A stretch of DNA of 64,000 nt from Cryobacterium sp. (GCF_026786305.1 NZ_JAJAYI010000108.1:1-64000); one strand, 5' to 3'; shown: positions 33,408 to 43,151, counted from the stretch's first letter. Numbers and translations: made by a program. The notes: generated by a model from the sequence alone, not told the origin.

Positions 33408-34979
33408 ATGAGCCAGCTCGCCGATTCGACCACCACGGAGGGTCTCGAGGTACGAGTGGCCACCGGACTGCTTCGAGGGGTGCGCGAGCGCGGCGTGCTC
33501 GCGTGGCGGGGTATTCCCTATGCGGCGGCTCCGGTTGGCGATCGGCGTTTTCGTGCCCCGCAGCCGGCGCCCGCCTGGCACGGCGTGCGCGATGCAAGCC
33601 AGTGGGGTCTGATCGCCCCGCAGAGTCACAGGGGCCAGTTTCGCGGCGCTCACCCGCGCATTCCGCAGGGGGAAGACTGCCTCAACCTCAACGTGATCGC
33701 GCCCGACGAGAAGATGCGCCCGGGCTGGCAACTGCAGGACGCCCTCCGACCGGTGATGGTGTTCATCCACGGCGGCGCCTACAGCGTCGGCTCCAGCCGC
33801 GAGGTTCCCCGCCAGGGGGAGGGGCTGGTGCGGCGGGGCGGCATCGTCTACGTCAGCCTCAACTACCGGCTGGGGGCTCTGGGATACCTGGACTTTTCCC
33901 GGTTTGCCACGCCGGAACATCCGTTTGAAAGCAATCTGGGCCTGCGCGATCAGGTCGCCGCCCTGCAGTGGGTGCGGGACAACATTCGCGCCTTCGGAGG
34001 GGACCCGGATGCCGTCACCCTGTTTGGTGAGTCGGCCGGCGGCAACGCGGTCACCACGCTGATGACCGTTCCGAGGGCGACCGGCCTGTTTCATCGGGCC
34101 ATCGCACAGAGTGCGCCGCCGAACGCGGTCTACCCGGGCGACCTCACCGCACGTTGGGCGGGCGAGTTCGTGGACAGCCTGATCGAGGCCGGCGGCCCCG
34201 GAGAGTACAGCGACGCTGATGCCGCCCGGCTGCTTTTCGCGGCTGATCCGGCGCGGCTCGCCGCGGCGACGACGGCACTGACCGTGCGCACGCCCGACCA
34301 GGACCCGGGAACGATTCCGCTCTGCCCGGTGATCGACGGCGAATTTCTGCCGGAACGCCCGCTCGACGCCTTTCGGGACGGCCGGGCTGCGCGCATCCCG
34401 CTGATCATCGGCACCAACGCGCGTGAGGGTTCACTGTTCAGCGGCCGGATCGATATTCTCGCCACGACGCCCGCACGAATCCGGGCGATCTTCAAGAAGA
34501 CAACGAAGAAGGCGAAGAAAGCTCTCAAAGCGCAGTATCCGGGCATTCCGGCGCTGCGAGCCGCGCTTGATTTCGGCGGCGACTACTCGTTCTGGTACCC
34601 GAGCGTCAAGGTCGGCGAACGACACTCGCGGTATGCGCCGGTGTATTTCTACCGGTTCGATGCCGCTCCGCGGCTGTTGCGGCTGATGGGTCTCGATGCC
34701 ACGCACGGCCTCGAACTGTTTCCGCTGTTCGACCGGCTCGACGGCTGGTTCGGCCGCGGCATGACGGCGCTCGGCGGGCGCCGCTCCTTTCAGAACATCG
34801 GAATCCGGATGCAGGGCTGGTGGCTCGGCTTTGTGCAGGGCGGGGTTCCATCGGCCGGGTGGCCGCGCTACGACGAAACCACGCGCGAGACGCTCATCAT
34901 CGATCAGGCCGACCACGTCGAATCCGACCCGCACCGTGAACGGCGTCTGGCCTGGGGACGGTTCGTGCCCCACGTGTGA
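33408..34979 (+). CDS. Type-B carboxylesterase
   Basis: A 523-residue alpha/beta hydrolase. The family signature EDCLNLNVIAPD near residue 88, the oxyanion hole HGGAYSVGS, the nucleophile elbow LFGESAGGNAV (Ser about 207) and the catalytic histidine region DATHGLELFPLFD near 430 are all present. There is no signal peptide, so it acts in the cytoplasm. Substrate unknown; such enzymes hydrolyse aryl or short-chain esters. It is divergent from the uracil permease. Confidence 0.9.
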   Translation: MSQLADSTTTEGLEVRVATGLLRGVRERGVLAWRGIPYAAAPVGDRRFRAPQPAPAWHGVRDASQWGLIAPQSHRGQFRGAHPRIPQGEDCLNLNVIAPDEKMRPGWQLQDALRPVMVFIHGGAYSVGSSREVPRQGEGLVRRGGIVYVSLNYRLGALGYLDFSRFATPEHPFESNLGLRDQVAALQWVRDNIRAFGGDPDAVTLFGESAGGNAVTTLMTVPRATGLFHRAIAQSAPPNAVYPGDLTARWAGEFVDSLIEAGGPGEYSDADAARLLFAADPARLAAATTALTVRTPDQDPGTIPLCPVIDGEFLPERPLDAFRDGRAARIPLIIGTNAREGSLFSGRIDILATTPARIRAIFKKTTKKAKKALKAQYPGIPALRAALDFGGDYSFWYPSVKVGERHSRYAPVYFYRFDAAPRLLRLMGLDATHGLELFPLFDRLDGWFGRGMTALGGRRSFQNIGIRMQGWWLGFVQGGVPSAGWPRYDETTRETLIIDQADHVESDPHRERRLAWGRFVPHV

Positions 34980-34999
34980 GCTGCCTGCCTGGCCGGTCG

Positions 35000-35038
35000 T
35001 AGACTGGAACCTTGCGTTAAGAGCCACGGCAACGGGAG
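35000..35038 (+). promoter_or_regulatory. -10 hexamer and Shine-Dalgarno of the purine permease gene
   Basis: TAGACT at 35000-35005 would start the mRNA near 35012. GGGAG at 35034-35038 lies 6 nt before the codon ATT at 35045. This positions ATT as the likely start of the permease. Confidence 0.55.
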
Positions 35039-35044
35039 CACACC

Positions 35045-36529
35045 ATTAGCAGCACTGACACACCCACCACCGCGGCCTCGCCGCAGCCGGCAGCACGTGG
35101 CCTGAAGGCCCGCGTCGACTCTTACTTCGAGATAACCAGCCGCGGCTCGACCTGGTCTCGAGAATTTCGTGGCGGAGTCGTCACCTTTGTCACGATGGCC
35201 TACATCGTTATTCTGAATCCGCTGATTCTCGGCGGGTTCAGCGCCGACCAGGCCGCCGTCGACGTGGAGGGCGGCTGGCTGCCCAACGAGCAGGTTGCAG
35301 CCGTCACCGCGCTGACCGCCGGCGTCATGACGATTCTGTTCGGGGTCATCGCCCGCCTGCCCTACGGTTTCGCCGCCGGCCTCGGCATCAACTCGTTCCT
35401 CGCCGTGAGCGTCGTCGGCCAGGTCACCTGGGCTGAAGCGATGGGCCTCGTCGTCATAAACGGTCTCATCATCGTGTTGCTCGCCTCGACCGGCCTGCGC
35501 GAACTCATCTTCAACGCCATTCCGCGCCCGCTGAAAATTGCCATCACCGTCGGTATCGGCCTGTTCATCGCGTTTATCGGCCTCGTCGACTCCGGCTTTG
35601 TGCGGGCCAGCGGCGCGAACTCGCCGCCGGTGCAGCTCGGCGACGCCGGCTCGATCGCCACCCTGCCGACCGCAGTATTCGTGATCGGGCTCATCATCAT
35701 CGGTGTGCTCCTGGCCCGCAAGGTCAAGGCCGCGCTGCTGATCGGCATCGTCGCAACCACCGTCATTGCCGTGATCCTGGAAGCCATCTTCACGGTTGGC
35801 CCCTCGCTCGGCACGAACCCGGACGGTTGGAACCTGAATGCCCCGGTGCTGCCGACGAGCGTCGTCGCCCTGCCCGACCTCGGACTGATCGGCCAGGTCT
35901 CCTTCGGTGCCTTCGAGCGCATCGGCATGCTCGCCGCCGTGATGCTCGTCTTCACCCTCGTCTTCACGAACTTCTTTGATGCCATGGGTACGATGACCGG
36001 CCTGGCCAGTGAGGCCGGACTTGCCGACCAGGACGGCAAGTTTCCGCGGCTGAAATCCGCACTGATCGTCGAGGGCATCGGCGCCGTCGCCGGCGGTGCG
36101 ACCAGCGCCTCGTCGAACACGGTGTTCATCGAGTCGGGGGCCGGCATCGGAGAGGGAGCCCGTACCGGCATGGCCAACGTGATCACCGGCATCCTCTTTC
36201 TGGCCGCCATGTTCTTCACCCCGCTGACCCAGATCGTGCCGCTCGAAGTGGCCGCCGCCGCACTCGTCATCGTCGGAGCGCTCATGGTGTCGCAGATTCG
36301 CCACCTTGACTTCACCGAATTCTCGAGCACGCTGCCGATCTTCTTGACTATCATCGTCATGCCACTGACCTACTCCATCGCCAACGGAATCGGCGCGGGG
36401 TTCATCAGCTGGGTACTCGTGCGCAGTCTGTCGGGCAAGGGCCGCGAGATCAGTCCGCTGCTCTGGGTCGTCGCGGTCGGTTTTGTGCTCTACTTCGTGC
36501 GCGGCCCGGTCGAGGCGCTGATCGGCTAG
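35045..36529 (+). CDS. NCS2-family adenine/guanine (AzgA-type) permease, apparent ATT start
   Basis: The frame has no ATG, GTG or TTG before 35195, yet the conserved N-terminus of the family (ARVDSYFEITSRGSTWSREF, then GGVVTFVTMAYIVILNP) is encoded upstream of that ATG. The first plausible codon is ATT 35045, 6 nt after GGGAG, reading SSTDTPTTAASPQ; an in-frame TAA lies about 10 codons upstream. CTG at 35102 is the alternative. From ATT the protein has 494 residues and about 13 helices, with FTNFFDAMGTMTGLA and GATSASSNTVFIESGAGIGEG marking a purine permease of the AzgA group. Confidence 0.85.
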   Translation: MSSTDTPTTAASPQPAARGLKARVDSYFEITSRGSTWSREFRGGVVTFVTMAYIVILNPLILGGFSADQAAVDVEGGWLPNEQVAAVTALTAGVMTILFGVIARLPYGFAAGLGINSFLAVSVVGQVTWAEAMGLVVINGLIIVLLASTGLRELIFNAIPRPLKIAITVGIGLFIAFIGLVDSGFVRASGANSPPVQLGDAGSIATLPTAVFVIGLIIIGVLLARKVKAALLIGIVATTVIAVILEAIFTVGPSLGTNPDGWNLNAPVLPTSVVALPDLGLIGQVSFGAFERIGMLAAVMLVFTLVFTNFFDAMGTMTGLASEAGLADQDGKFPRLKSALIVEGIGAVAGGATSASSNTVFIESGAGIGEGARTGMANVITGILFLAAMFFTPLTQIVPLEVAAAALVIVGALMVSQIRHLDFTEFSSTLPIFLTIIVMPLTYSIANGIGAGFISWVLVRSLSGKGREISPLLWVVAVGFVLYFVRGPVEALIG

Positions 36530-36579
36530 GGTTCCCGGCGAGCGCACGCGCCTTTCCGGCCCTGCAGGCCCCGCCATCC

Positions 36580-36747
36580 TCTTCGATCGCGTCGGCCGTC
36601 GGGCTTCCATCGTGACCGCCTGCATTGTGGCGGTGCCGTGGTTTCTCGTGCTGTTTTACGATTCTCGACATCGTCGCCGGATTCTACGGCCCGGTCGGCG
36701 CGTTCCTGCCCGAACTGTGCGCGACCGCGCTGAACTGGCCGCTGATT
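36580..36747 (+). pseudogene. Fragment of an MFS (MHS-type) transporter, frameshifted
   Basis: One frame reads FDRVGRRASIVTACIVAVPWF, the conserved loop and helix of metabolite:proton symporters. After a shift the next frame reads LDIVAGFYGPVGAFLPELCATAL, the later conserved YGPxxAFxxELF segment. Everything before and after is missing. It lies between the purine permease and its terminator. A short decayed remnant. Confidence 0.45.
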
Positions 36748-36753
36748 CGTAAG

Positions 36754-36787
36754 AAAAGCACCGTCGTGTTCGTAGGACGGTGCTTTT
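36754..36787. terminator. Strong terminator hairpin
   Basis: AAAAGCACCGTC (36754-36765) pairs perfectly with GACGGTGCTTTT (36776-36787) around a 10-nt loop. The A-tract and T-tract at the ends make it a factor-independent terminator in both directions, between the permease (+) and the FAH-family gene (-). Confidence 0.9.
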
Positions 36788-36841
36788 CCCACCATTCGGG
36801 CACGGCCCCATCGGATGCTGCGGCGCCCGTTGCGAAGGCGG

Positions 36842-37717
36842 CTAGATTTCGCGACAGTGCGTCGTGAGCATGCCGATCTTGTCGATTGAAATGGTCACGG
36901 TCGAGCCATCGCGCAGAAAGATCGGCGGTTTACGGCTGTAGCCGGCGCCGCCCGGGCTGCCGGTGGAAATCAAGGTGCCGGGCATGAGCGTGGACGTCTT
37001 CGACAGGTAGGAGATGATCTCCGCCACGGTGCGCACCATGTCCCCGCTCGAGGCGTCCTGCAGAATGCGACCGTCGACATGGGTGGTCAGCCACAGGTTC
37101 TGTGGGTCGCCGATCTCATCGGCCGTGACCACGAGCGGGCCGGTCGGGGTGAAGCCGTCGAACGATTTGCAGCGTGACCACTGCGCTTCGGAGAACTGCA
37201 GGTCGCGCGCGGTGATGTCGTTCACGACGGTGTAACCGAAAACATAGTCCAGGGCATTGGCGACCGACACATTGCGGGCCGGGCGGCCGATGATGACGCC
37301 GAGTTCGGCCTCGTAGTCGACCTGGGTGGTGAGGTCGCGCGGCCAGGTGATAACGGATTCGTGTCCGGTGAGCGAGTTCGGCCAGAGCGAGAACACGGTC
37401 GCTGCGGTCTCCAGGCGCAGGCTCAGCTCGGAGGAGTGGGCGGCGTAGTTGGCGCCGATCGCGATGATCTGCGGCGGGCGCAGCACCGCGGAGGAGTGCC
37501 GCAGCTCGTCGACCGGGGTCAGGACAGCCCCGTTGGAGACGGCATCGAGGCTGATCGCGCGGGTGCGTTCGTACCCGGCGTCGCCCTGTTCGAGCAGGTC
37601 TTGCAGGTCGCGGGGGGCGTCGTCAGTGACGTCGTCGAGAAACAGTGCCGCATCGTCGAAGATCACGGCCAATCGGGGAACGGAGGAGCCGTCAACTCTC
37701 AAATGCGCAAATTTCAC
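36842..37717 (-). CDS. Fumarylacetoacetate hydrolase family protein
   Basis: A 291-residue hydrolase/decarboxylase of the FAH fold. The entry motif [13 protein letters not shown], the metal-binding [11 protein letters not shown], and [23 protein letters not shown] and TGSPGGAGY follow the family order. Members act on acylpyruvates or aromatic-degradation intermediates; the substrate here is unknown. Its GTG overlaps the ada-alkA stop by 4 nt (GTGA), and TAGCCT lies 6 nt before that GTG inside ada-alkA, so it may be made from both a shared and an internal leaderless promoter. Confidence 0.87.
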   Translation of the reverse strand: MKFAHLRVDGSSVPRLAVIFDDAALFLDDVTDDAPRDLQDLLEQGDAGYERTRAISLDAVSNGAVLTPVDELRHSSAVLRPPQIIAIGANYAAHSSELSLRLETAATVFSLWPNSLTGHESVITWPRDLTTQVDYEAELGVIIGRPARNVSVANALDYVFGYTVVNDITARDLQFSEAQWSRCKSFDGFTPTGPLVVTADEIGDPQNLWLTTHVDGRILQDASSGDMVRTVAEIISYLSKTSTLMPGTLISTGSPGGAGYSRKPPIFLRDGSTVTISIDKIGMLTTHCREI

Positions 37718-39306
37718 TCTTCTAGGCTAACTGGCCCTGCCCCGAGCTGCCCTGCGAGGTGCTCCAACCCTCGGTCGGTCTGCTTGGAGGAAACGGGCGA
37801 AGTGTTGCCGTAGGCCCGCCACAGGTGCATTCCGGCGTAACTGCGCCACGGAGCCCAGTCCGCCCCGCGGGCGGCCAGCGCCCGCGGTTCAACGGCGAGC
37901 CCGAGTCGGCCGGCCCCCTGTCGCAGCGCCAGATCGCTCGTCAGCAGAATGTCAGGGCTGCCAAGCACCCGTATGGCCACGTACCCGGCCGTCCATGGTC
38001 CGATTCCGGGCAGGGCGACCAGGCTGGCTTCCAGCTCGGCGCGCGTCTGCCCAAACGACAGCGCCAGATCGCCCACAGCCAGTGCCTGCGCGACCCCGAG
38101 GATCGCCTCGACGCGGGCGCCCGGCCCGCGCAGCACCGTACGACCGCCCGCGGCGATCTGCGCCGCGGTCGGAAAAAGCAGCCGGAGCTCGGGACCGGGC
38201 AGGCGCTCGCCGAGCGCGTCGGCCAGCCGGGTCAGCGCGGTGCGGGCGGCGGCGACCGAGATCTGCTGCCCGATCAGCGCCCGAAACAGGGTTTCCTCGG
38301 CGTCCATGCTGCCCGGCACACGTATGCCAGGGGTCTGCGCGACCGAGGCGGCCAGCGTCGGGTCCGCCGCGAGGTGACGGTCGATCGCCGATGCGTCAGC
38401 ATCGAGGTCGAACAATCGACGCACGCGGCTGACCAGCGGTGCCAGGTCGGTGAGTTGTGCGAGACGGATGCTGCAGGCCACCGCGGGGGCCGCATCCGTT
38501 CCCGACAGGGTCACCTCGACCGTGGCCGTGCCGTGCGGCAACCGCACGGTGCGGGCGTAGCTCGTGTCGGTGGCCGTTTCGACGCCGGGCAGGGCGCGCG
38601 TGCCGAGAAAACGCAGCACGCCGACGCCATCGAAGGGCGCCCGTGCCGGCAGTTGCAGCGTAATTTTGGTTTCGGCGTGATCGACGCCTGACACCGCATG
38701 CTCAGGCGCTGTGCGCCGGGCGGCGCGCACCTCGGAGGGGGTGCGTTCGTACACGGCGGTGACGGTGTCGTTGAACTGGCGCACACTGCCAAAACCGGCG
38801 GCGAAGGCCACGTCGGTGATCTTCAGGTCGGTGCCGAGCAAGAGCAGGCGGGCGGTCTGCGCACGATGGGCTCGGGCGAGTGCGAGCGGACCGGCGCCGA
38901 GCTCGGCGACGAGCACCCGGGTCAGGTGCCGGGGCGTGTAACCGAGGCGGGCGGCGAGACCCGGCACACCGTCACGCTCCACGACGCCGTCGGAGATGAG
39001 TCGCATCGAGCGGGCGGCGAGATCGTCGCGCATATTCCAGGCCGGTGAGCCGGGCACCGCGTCGGGCAGGCAGCGTTTGCAGGCCCGCAGCCCGGCATCA
39101 TGGGCGGCTGCAATGGTGAGATAGAACGACACATTGCCGGGCTTGGGCGTGGTCGCCGGGCAGCTCGGCCGGCAGTAGATGCCCGTCGTGTGCACGCCGG
39201 TGATGAACTGGCCGTCGAACCGGGTGTCGCGCGCGCACATGATGCGGTAGCGCTCGGCGAAGACCGGGTCGGTCAACCCGGGTGCGGCGGCGGGAGAGAA
39301 GGACAC
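37714..39306 (-). CDS. Ada-AlkA fusion: methyl-responsive regulator with DNA-3-methyladenine glycosylase
   Basis: The 530-residue protein joins three parts. The Ada N-terminal zinc domain (about 15-85) has Cys45, Cys49, Cys76 and Cys79, with Cys45 the methyl-phosphotriester acceptor ([12 protein letters not shown]). An AraC helix-turn-helix pair follows (about 95-190; [25 protein letters not shown]). An AlkA glycosylase (about 215-505) has the hairpin [17 protein letters not shown] and catalytic aspartate in TSDLALRQ. Methylation damage would activate the protein's own transcription and repair alkylated bases. The start is taken at GTG 39306 ([10 protein letters not shown]). Confidence 0.92.
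   Translation of the reverse strand: MSFSPAAAPGLTDPVFAERYRIMCARDTRFDGQFITGVHTTGIYCRPSCPATTPKPGNVSFYLTIAAAHDAGLRACKRCLPDAVPGSPAWNMRDDLAARSMRLISDGVVERDGVPGLAARLGYTPRHLTRVLVAELGAGPLALARAHRAQTARLLLLGTDLKITDVAFAAGFGSVRQFNDTVTAVYERTPSEVRAARRTAPEHAVSGVDHAETKITLQLPARAPFDGVGVLRFLGTRALPGVETATDTSYARTVRLPHGTATVEVTLSGTDAAPAVACSIRLAQLTDLAPLVSRVRRLFDLDADASAIDRHLAADPTLAASVAQTPGIRVPGSMDAEETLFRALIGQQISVAAARTALTRLADALGERLPGPELRLLFPTAAQIAAGGRTVLRGPGARVEAILGVAQALAVGDLALSFGQTRAELEASLVALPGIGPWTAGYVAIRVLGSPDILLTSDLALRQGAGRLGLAVEPRALAARGADWAPWRSYAGMHLWRAYGNTSPVSSKQTDRGLEHLAGQLGAGPVSLEE
37724..37729 (-). promoter_or_regulatory. Putative internal -10 (TAGCCT) for the FAH-family gene
   Basis: On the minus strand TAGCCT, inside the 3' end of ada-alkA, ends 6 nt before the GTG at 37717. 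Inferred leaderless promoter. Confidence 0.4.
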
Positions 39307-39368
39307 CTTTTGAGCCTGCCACGCCTGGCCGCGCGGCGGTAGCGGAAAACAGACCTGGAGCGGCTCGA

Positions 39369-39374
39369 TAGGCT
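39369..39374 (+). promoter_or_regulatory. Putative -10 (TAGGCT) for the leaderless FAD-oxidase gene
   Basis: TAGGCT ends 6 nt before the ATG at 39381; no Shine-Dalgarno. Inferred. Confidence 0.5.
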
Positions 39375-39380
39375 GGGGAC

Positions 39381-40766
39381 ATGAACGCACTGACGCGCCT
39401 CCAGTCCGAGCTCGGCGACATCGTCAGCGTTGAACCACTCGACCTGGCAGCCAGTCGCACGGACAAGTCCGGCTGGGTGGCCGATGGCACACCGCTGGCT
39501 ATCGTGCGCGCCACGACGGTCGCGCAGGTTCAAGCCGTGCTGCGCATCGCAACCGAATTTCGGGTGCCGGTGGTGACCCGCGGCGCCGGCACCGGCCTGT
39601 CTGGCGGAGCCTGCGGCACCGACGAATCCATTGTGTTGAGCGTTGCCGGGCTCACCCGCATCCTCGAAATCAACCACGATGACGAACTCGCTGTCGTCGA
39701 AGCGGGCGTGATCAACCAGCACCTCAACGACGCACTAGCGGAACAGAACCTGTGGTTCGCCCCCGATCCGGCCAGTAAAGCCATCTCCACCGTCGGCGGC
39801 AATATCGCCACGAACGCCGGCGGGTTACTCTGCGCCAAATACGGGGTCACCCGGGAGGCGGTGCTCGGCCTGACCGTCGTGCTCGCCGACGGCAGCCTGC
39901 TGCGCACCGGGCACCGCACCATCAAGGGCGTCACCGGTTACGATCTGACCGCGCTGCTCACCGGCTCCGAGGGCACGCTCGGCGTCATCGTCGAGGCGAC
40001 AGTGCGGGTGCGGGCCCGCACGGCGGGCACCGTTGCCACGATCGGTGCGGTTTTTGAGACCGTCACTGCGGCGGCCGCAGCGAGCGCGGCCATCACGGCC
40101 GCACGCATCCGCCCTGCCGTGATGGAACTGATCGATCCGGTCGCGCTCGGCCTGGTCGCCGCCTACCTCGGGCCAGAGGGCTCCGCCGGCCTGCCCCTTG
40201 GTCGGGGTGCGTTTCTACTCGTGCAGACCGACGGTCCGGCGGCGCTCGCCGAAGCCGAGGCGGCCGTGGAGGTGCTGCGGGCGGGCGGCGGCGAAGCCAG
40301 CCTGTCAACGGATGCAGCCTCCGGCGACCGCCTGCTGGCCATCCGCCGCGCCATGCACCCGGCCCTGGAGCAGTTCGGCCGGGTGCTCATTGAAGATGTG
40401 TCGGTACCGCGTTCGCGCATGGCGGAGATGTTCGCCGTAATCGACGAGATCAGTGCCCGCACCGGCATCGCTATTCCCACGGTTGCCCACGCCGGCGACG
40501 GCAACCTGCACCCCAATTTCGTCATTCCGCGCGGAGGGACCGCGGATGCGGCGGTGCCCGATGAGATCTGGGCGGCCGCCGACGAGATGTTCGAGGCGGC
40601 GCTCGCTCTCGGCGGCACGCTCACCGGCGAACACGGCGTGGGCGTGCTGAAACGTCGCTGGCTGCGTGACGAGATCGGCGACACAAGCCTCGCCCTGCAA
40701 CGTCAACTCAAAGCAGTCTTTGACCCCCTGGGTCTGCTGAACCCGGGCACCATGTTCGACGCCTGA
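39381..40766 (+). CDS. FAD-linked 2-hydroxy-acid oxidase, GlcD-like
   Basis: A 461-residue flavoprotein of the vanillyl-alcohol-oxidase fold. The PCMH FAD-binding domain (about 30-210) contains [35 protein letters not shown] and [11 protein letters not shown]. The C-terminal domain has [13 protein letters not shown] and [10 protein letters not shown], the motifs of the glycolate oxidase / D-lactate dehydrogenase GlcD group. It oxidises a 2-hydroxy acid to a 2-oxo acid; glycolate, D-lactate or D-2-hydroxyglutarate are candidates. No GlcE or GlcF partner is nearby. Confidence 0.9.
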   Translation: MNALTRLQSELGDIVSVEPLDLAASRTDKSGWVADGTPLAIVRATTVAQVQAVLRIATEFRVPVVTRGAGTGLSGGACGTDESIVLSVAGLTRILEINHDDELAVVEAGVINQHLNDALAEQNLWFAPDPASKAISTVGGNIATNAGGLLCAKYGVTREAVLGLTVVLADGSLLRTGHRTIKGVTGYDLTALLTGSEGTLGVIVEATVRVRARTAGTVATIGAVFETVTAAAAASAAITAARIRPAVMELIDPVALGLVAAYLGPEGSAGLPLGRGAFLLVQTDGPAALAEAEAAVEVLRAGGGEASLSTDAASGDRLLAIRRAMHPALEQFGRVLIEDVSVPRSRMAEMFAVIDEISARTGIAIPTVAHAGDGNLHPNFVIPRGGTADAAVPDEIWAAADEMFEAALALGGTLTGEHGVGVLKRRWLRDEIGDTSLALQRQLKAVFDPLGLLNPGTMFDA

Positions 40767-40826
40767 GGCGCGGGACCGACGGATCGCGCCGGTTCGATCT
40801 CCAGACGGGTCTGGCACTGGGGCCGG

Positions 40827-40832
40827 TATTCT
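40827..40832 (+). promoter_or_regulatory. Putative -10 (TATTCT) for the leaderless prsW-like gene
   Basis: TATTCT ends 6 nt before the ATG at 40839; no Shine-Dalgarno. Inferred. Confidence 0.5.
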
Positions 40833-40838
40833 CAAGTA

Positions 40839-42101
40839 ATGAGCCTCGATCAGCCGCCAGGCCACCAGCCCGCAAAACCCCGGCCGACCGCACAGCAGCC
40901 AGTCCAACAGCTGCCCGTGCAGCCGAGTCCCAACCCGGTACAACAGGTCTGGAGCAGGCCGGTTCCTCCGCGTCGCACCGGCCGAATCGTCGTGGCCTTT
41001 GTCGGCATCGTGCTCGCCGGGTTGGCCCTGCTCGCCGTGTTTGCCTACCTGACGACGTTTCTCGGCACCGGGGCGCTGCTGTTCGGACTGCTCCTGGCAC
41101 TGCTGCCGCTCGCGGTCGTGCTGTTCGCGGTGCGTTGGATGGACCGCTGGGACCCGGAGCCGCGGCCCGCGCTGATCTTCGCGCTGCTCTGGGGCGCTGG
41201 CATCTCCATCGTTACCGCGCTGGTATTTGACCTCGGCGTTCAGATCACGATTGCGGCCAGCGCGGGCTCGCTTACCGGGAGTGATTTCGCATCCGCTGTT
41301 ATTCAAGCCCCAATTGTGGAAGAAGTCGCCAAGGGCTTCGGCGTGCTCGTGCTGTTCTGGGCGGTGCGCCGGCATTTCGACGGACCCCTCGACGGCGTTG
41401 TCTACGCCGCGACGATTGCGGCCGGCTTCGCGTTTTCGGAGAATATTCAGTATTTCGGCCTCGCCATGACCGAGGGCAACGCGCAGAGCCTCGGTATCAC
41501 CTTTCTGCTGCGCGGTGTATTCTCGCCGTTCGCGCACGTCACCTTCACGATCTGCACCGGGCTCGCCCTCGGCCTGGCCGCGCGCCGCAGCGCTACCAAG
41601 AGCGGGGTGGTCGGCTACTTTCTGCTCGGCCTGATGCCGGCGATCGCCCTGCACGCGCTCTGGAACGGCTCGACCTTCGTGCTCACCGGCGACGCCTCCG
41701 TACTCTTTTATTACGTGATCGTACAGGTACCGTTGTTCGTCGCCGCTGTCCTCATCGTGGTGTTTTTGCGCCGGCAGGAGGCCCGCATCACCCTGCGCCG
41801 GCTGCACGAATACTCGCAGGCCGGGTGGTTCACGCCGGCGGAGGTCTCCATGCTCGGCACCGGCGCCGGCCGACGTCAGGCGCTGGCCTGGGGCCGACAC
41901 CAGGAGCGACCGAAGAAACTCGCGACGCGCCACTTCATAGCGGATGCGACGCGGCTCGCCTTTGTGCGCGACCGCCTCGTTCGGGGGCAGAGCACGCCGG
42001 CTCTGCACGCCCTCGAGGCGCGACTGCTCGAGCTGCTGATGAATCACCGGGCCGACATGCTCGGGCACACGCTGCCGGGTTCGGGGCCACCGGAACAATA
42101 G
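40839..42101 (+). CDS. PrsW-family intramembrane protease
   Basis: A 420-residue membrane protein with a Pro/Gln-rich cytoplasmic N-terminus (1-45), about eight helices and a soluble basic C-terminal region (310-420). The family active-site motifs are present: EEVAKGFGVL, FSENIQYFG, HVTFTICTGL and HALWNG. In Bacillus, PrsW cuts an anti-sigma factor at site 1; the actinobacterial homologues have unknown targets. Stands alone, with a leaderless-type promoter. Confidence 0.88.
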   Translation: MSLDQPPGHQPAKPRPTAQQPVQQLPVQPSPNPVQQVWSRPVPPRRTGRIVVAFVGIVLAGLALLAVFAYLTTFLGTGALLFGLLLALLPLAVVLFAVRWMDRWDPEPRPALIFALLWGAGISIVTALVFDLGVQITIAASAGSLTGSDFASAVIQAPIVEEVAKGFGVLVLFWAVRRHFDGPLDGVVYAATIAAGFAFSENIQYFGLAMTEGNAQSLGITFLLRGVFSPFAHVTFTICTGLALGLAARRSATKSGVVGYFLLGLMPAIALHALWNGSTFVLTGDASVLFYYVIVQVPLFVAAVLIVVFLRRQEARITLRRLHEYSQAGWFTPAEVSMLGTGAGRRQALAWGRHQERPKKLATRHFIADATRLAFVRDRLVRGQSTPALHALEARLLELLMNHRADMLGHTLPGSGPPEQ

Positions 42102-42140
42102 TGGCGCTGGGGCTGCGCGATCGCGCCGAAGCGCAGCATC

Positions 42141-42172
42141 GGAACCAAGTGGCACCGGAACCAAGTGGCACC
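42141..42172. repeat. 16-bp tandem duplication
   Basis: GGAACCAAGTGGCACC occurs twice in tandem (42141-42156, 42157-42172), followed by GGTAAC. It is in the 250-bp gap before the FKBP gene, where I see no other feature. Confidence 0.8.
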
Positions 42173-42351
42173 GGTAACAACGAGCACCAACAGAAACTCG
42201 CCGCTTCGGTGGTGTGGCAATGCCGACGACTCTACCGATGCGACGAGTTGGTGTACATCAAGGATGCACCCGCCGGCGGCCGGGCGCAAGCATTATTTTC
42301 GTAGGTCTTGCTCGGTGTGCATTCCGGTGCCGAATCCGGTTGGATGGGGGT

Positions 42352-42723
42352 ATGACTGATTTGAATTCCAAGCCCGAAATTGATTTCCCCGAGGGCGCTG
42401 CGCCCGAACAACTCGAGATCACCGATGTCGTCGAAGGCACCGGCGCCGAGGCGACCGCCGGCGCCACCGTCGACGTGCACTACCTCGGCGTCGAGTTCGC
42501 GTCCGGGGACGAGTTCGACTCGTCCTGGAACCGCGGCCAGTCGATCAACTTTCCGCTGCGCTCGCTCATCGCCGGCTGGCAGCAAGGTATCCCCGGCATG
42601 AAGGTCGGCGGCCGTCGCAAGCTCGTGGTGCCCCCGCACCTCGCCTACGGACCGGCCGGTTCCGGCCACCGTCTCTCCGGACAGACCCTGATCTTCGTCA
42701 TCGACCTGCTCGGCGTGAGCTAG
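42352..42723 (+). CDS. FKBP-type peptidyl-prolyl isomerase
   Basis: A 123-residue cytoplasmic FKBP catalysing proline cis/trans isomerisation. The fold and active-site residues are visible as ATVDVHYLGVEFASGDEFDSSW, FPLRSLIAGWQQGIPGMKVGG and RKLVVPPHLAYGPAG. There is no signal peptide. GGGGG a few bases before the ATG may serve as ribosome-binding site. A terminator hairpin follows. Confidence 0.93.
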   Translation: MTDLNSKPEIDFPEGAAPEQLEITDVVEGTGAEATAGATVDVHYLGVEFASGDEFDSSWNRGQSINFPLRSLIAGWQQGIPGMKVGGRRKLVVPPHLAYGPAGSGHRLSGQTLIFVIDLLGVS

Positions 42724-42740
42724 GTCAAGGCACACCAGTT

Positions 42741-43043
42741 TCACACCGATCGGGCTGCGGCTGAGCCAGTCGCAGCCCGGTTTCGGTGAGGTTCACAGAT
42801 GACTGCGACCGGTGAACACGACGGGCTATGACCGCGGATGATGCTCACGTCGCGCTTGGCCACCTTGAAATGCTTGGCCAAGAGCGCGACCAGGGCATCG
42901 TTGGCTGCGCCCTCGATCGCGCGCTGCTGCAGAAAGACCGTCACCGACACGTGATCCGGTGTGCTCTCCGGGTCCTCCACAACGAGTGGGCCTTTTCGAC
43001 TGTCCGGCTTCACGTGCACCGTCAGGCTGAGCATGGCGGGCAC
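42741..43043 (-). CDS. DUF167 (YggU-like) family protein
   Basis: About 100 residues from a GTG at 43043 (GGAG 4 nt upstream), or 97 from the ATG at 43034. The small alpha/beta DUF167 fold is seen in LTVHVKPDSRKGP, VSVTVFLQQRAIEGAANDALVALLAKHF and DVSIIRGHS. Function of the family is unknown. Usual members end soon after the RGH motif; here about 25 further residues run on through the terminator hairpin, suggesting loss of the original stop codon or a small 3' rearrangement. Confidence 0.8.
   Translation of the reverse strand: MPAMLSLTVHVKPDSRKGPLVVEDPESTPDHVSVTVFLQQRAIEGAANDALVALLAKHFKVAKRDVSIIRGHSPSCSPVAVICEPHRNRAATGSAAARSV
42744..42788. terminator. Terminator between convergent FKBP and DUF167 genes
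   Basis: CGGGCTGCG (42751-42759) pairs with CGCAGCCCG (42771-42779) around an 11-nt loop; an outer stem CACCGA/TCGGTG (42744-42749, 42783-42788) extends it. It lies inside the 3' end of the DUF167 frame on the minus strand. Confidence 0.65.
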
Positions 43044-43151
43044 GGCACTCCTGTTTGCCCCGGGTTTGCGGCCACCGGGCAAAATGCAACGGTAGCGCCC
43101 CGCCAGCTGCCGGGCAGTACGAGCGCAGGCCAGCATGAGCGCAGGCCGCTA

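Noticed and set aside
35195..36529. ATG 35195 as start of the purine permease
   Set aside because: It would remove about 50 residues including the conserved N-terminal segment before and within the first membrane helix.
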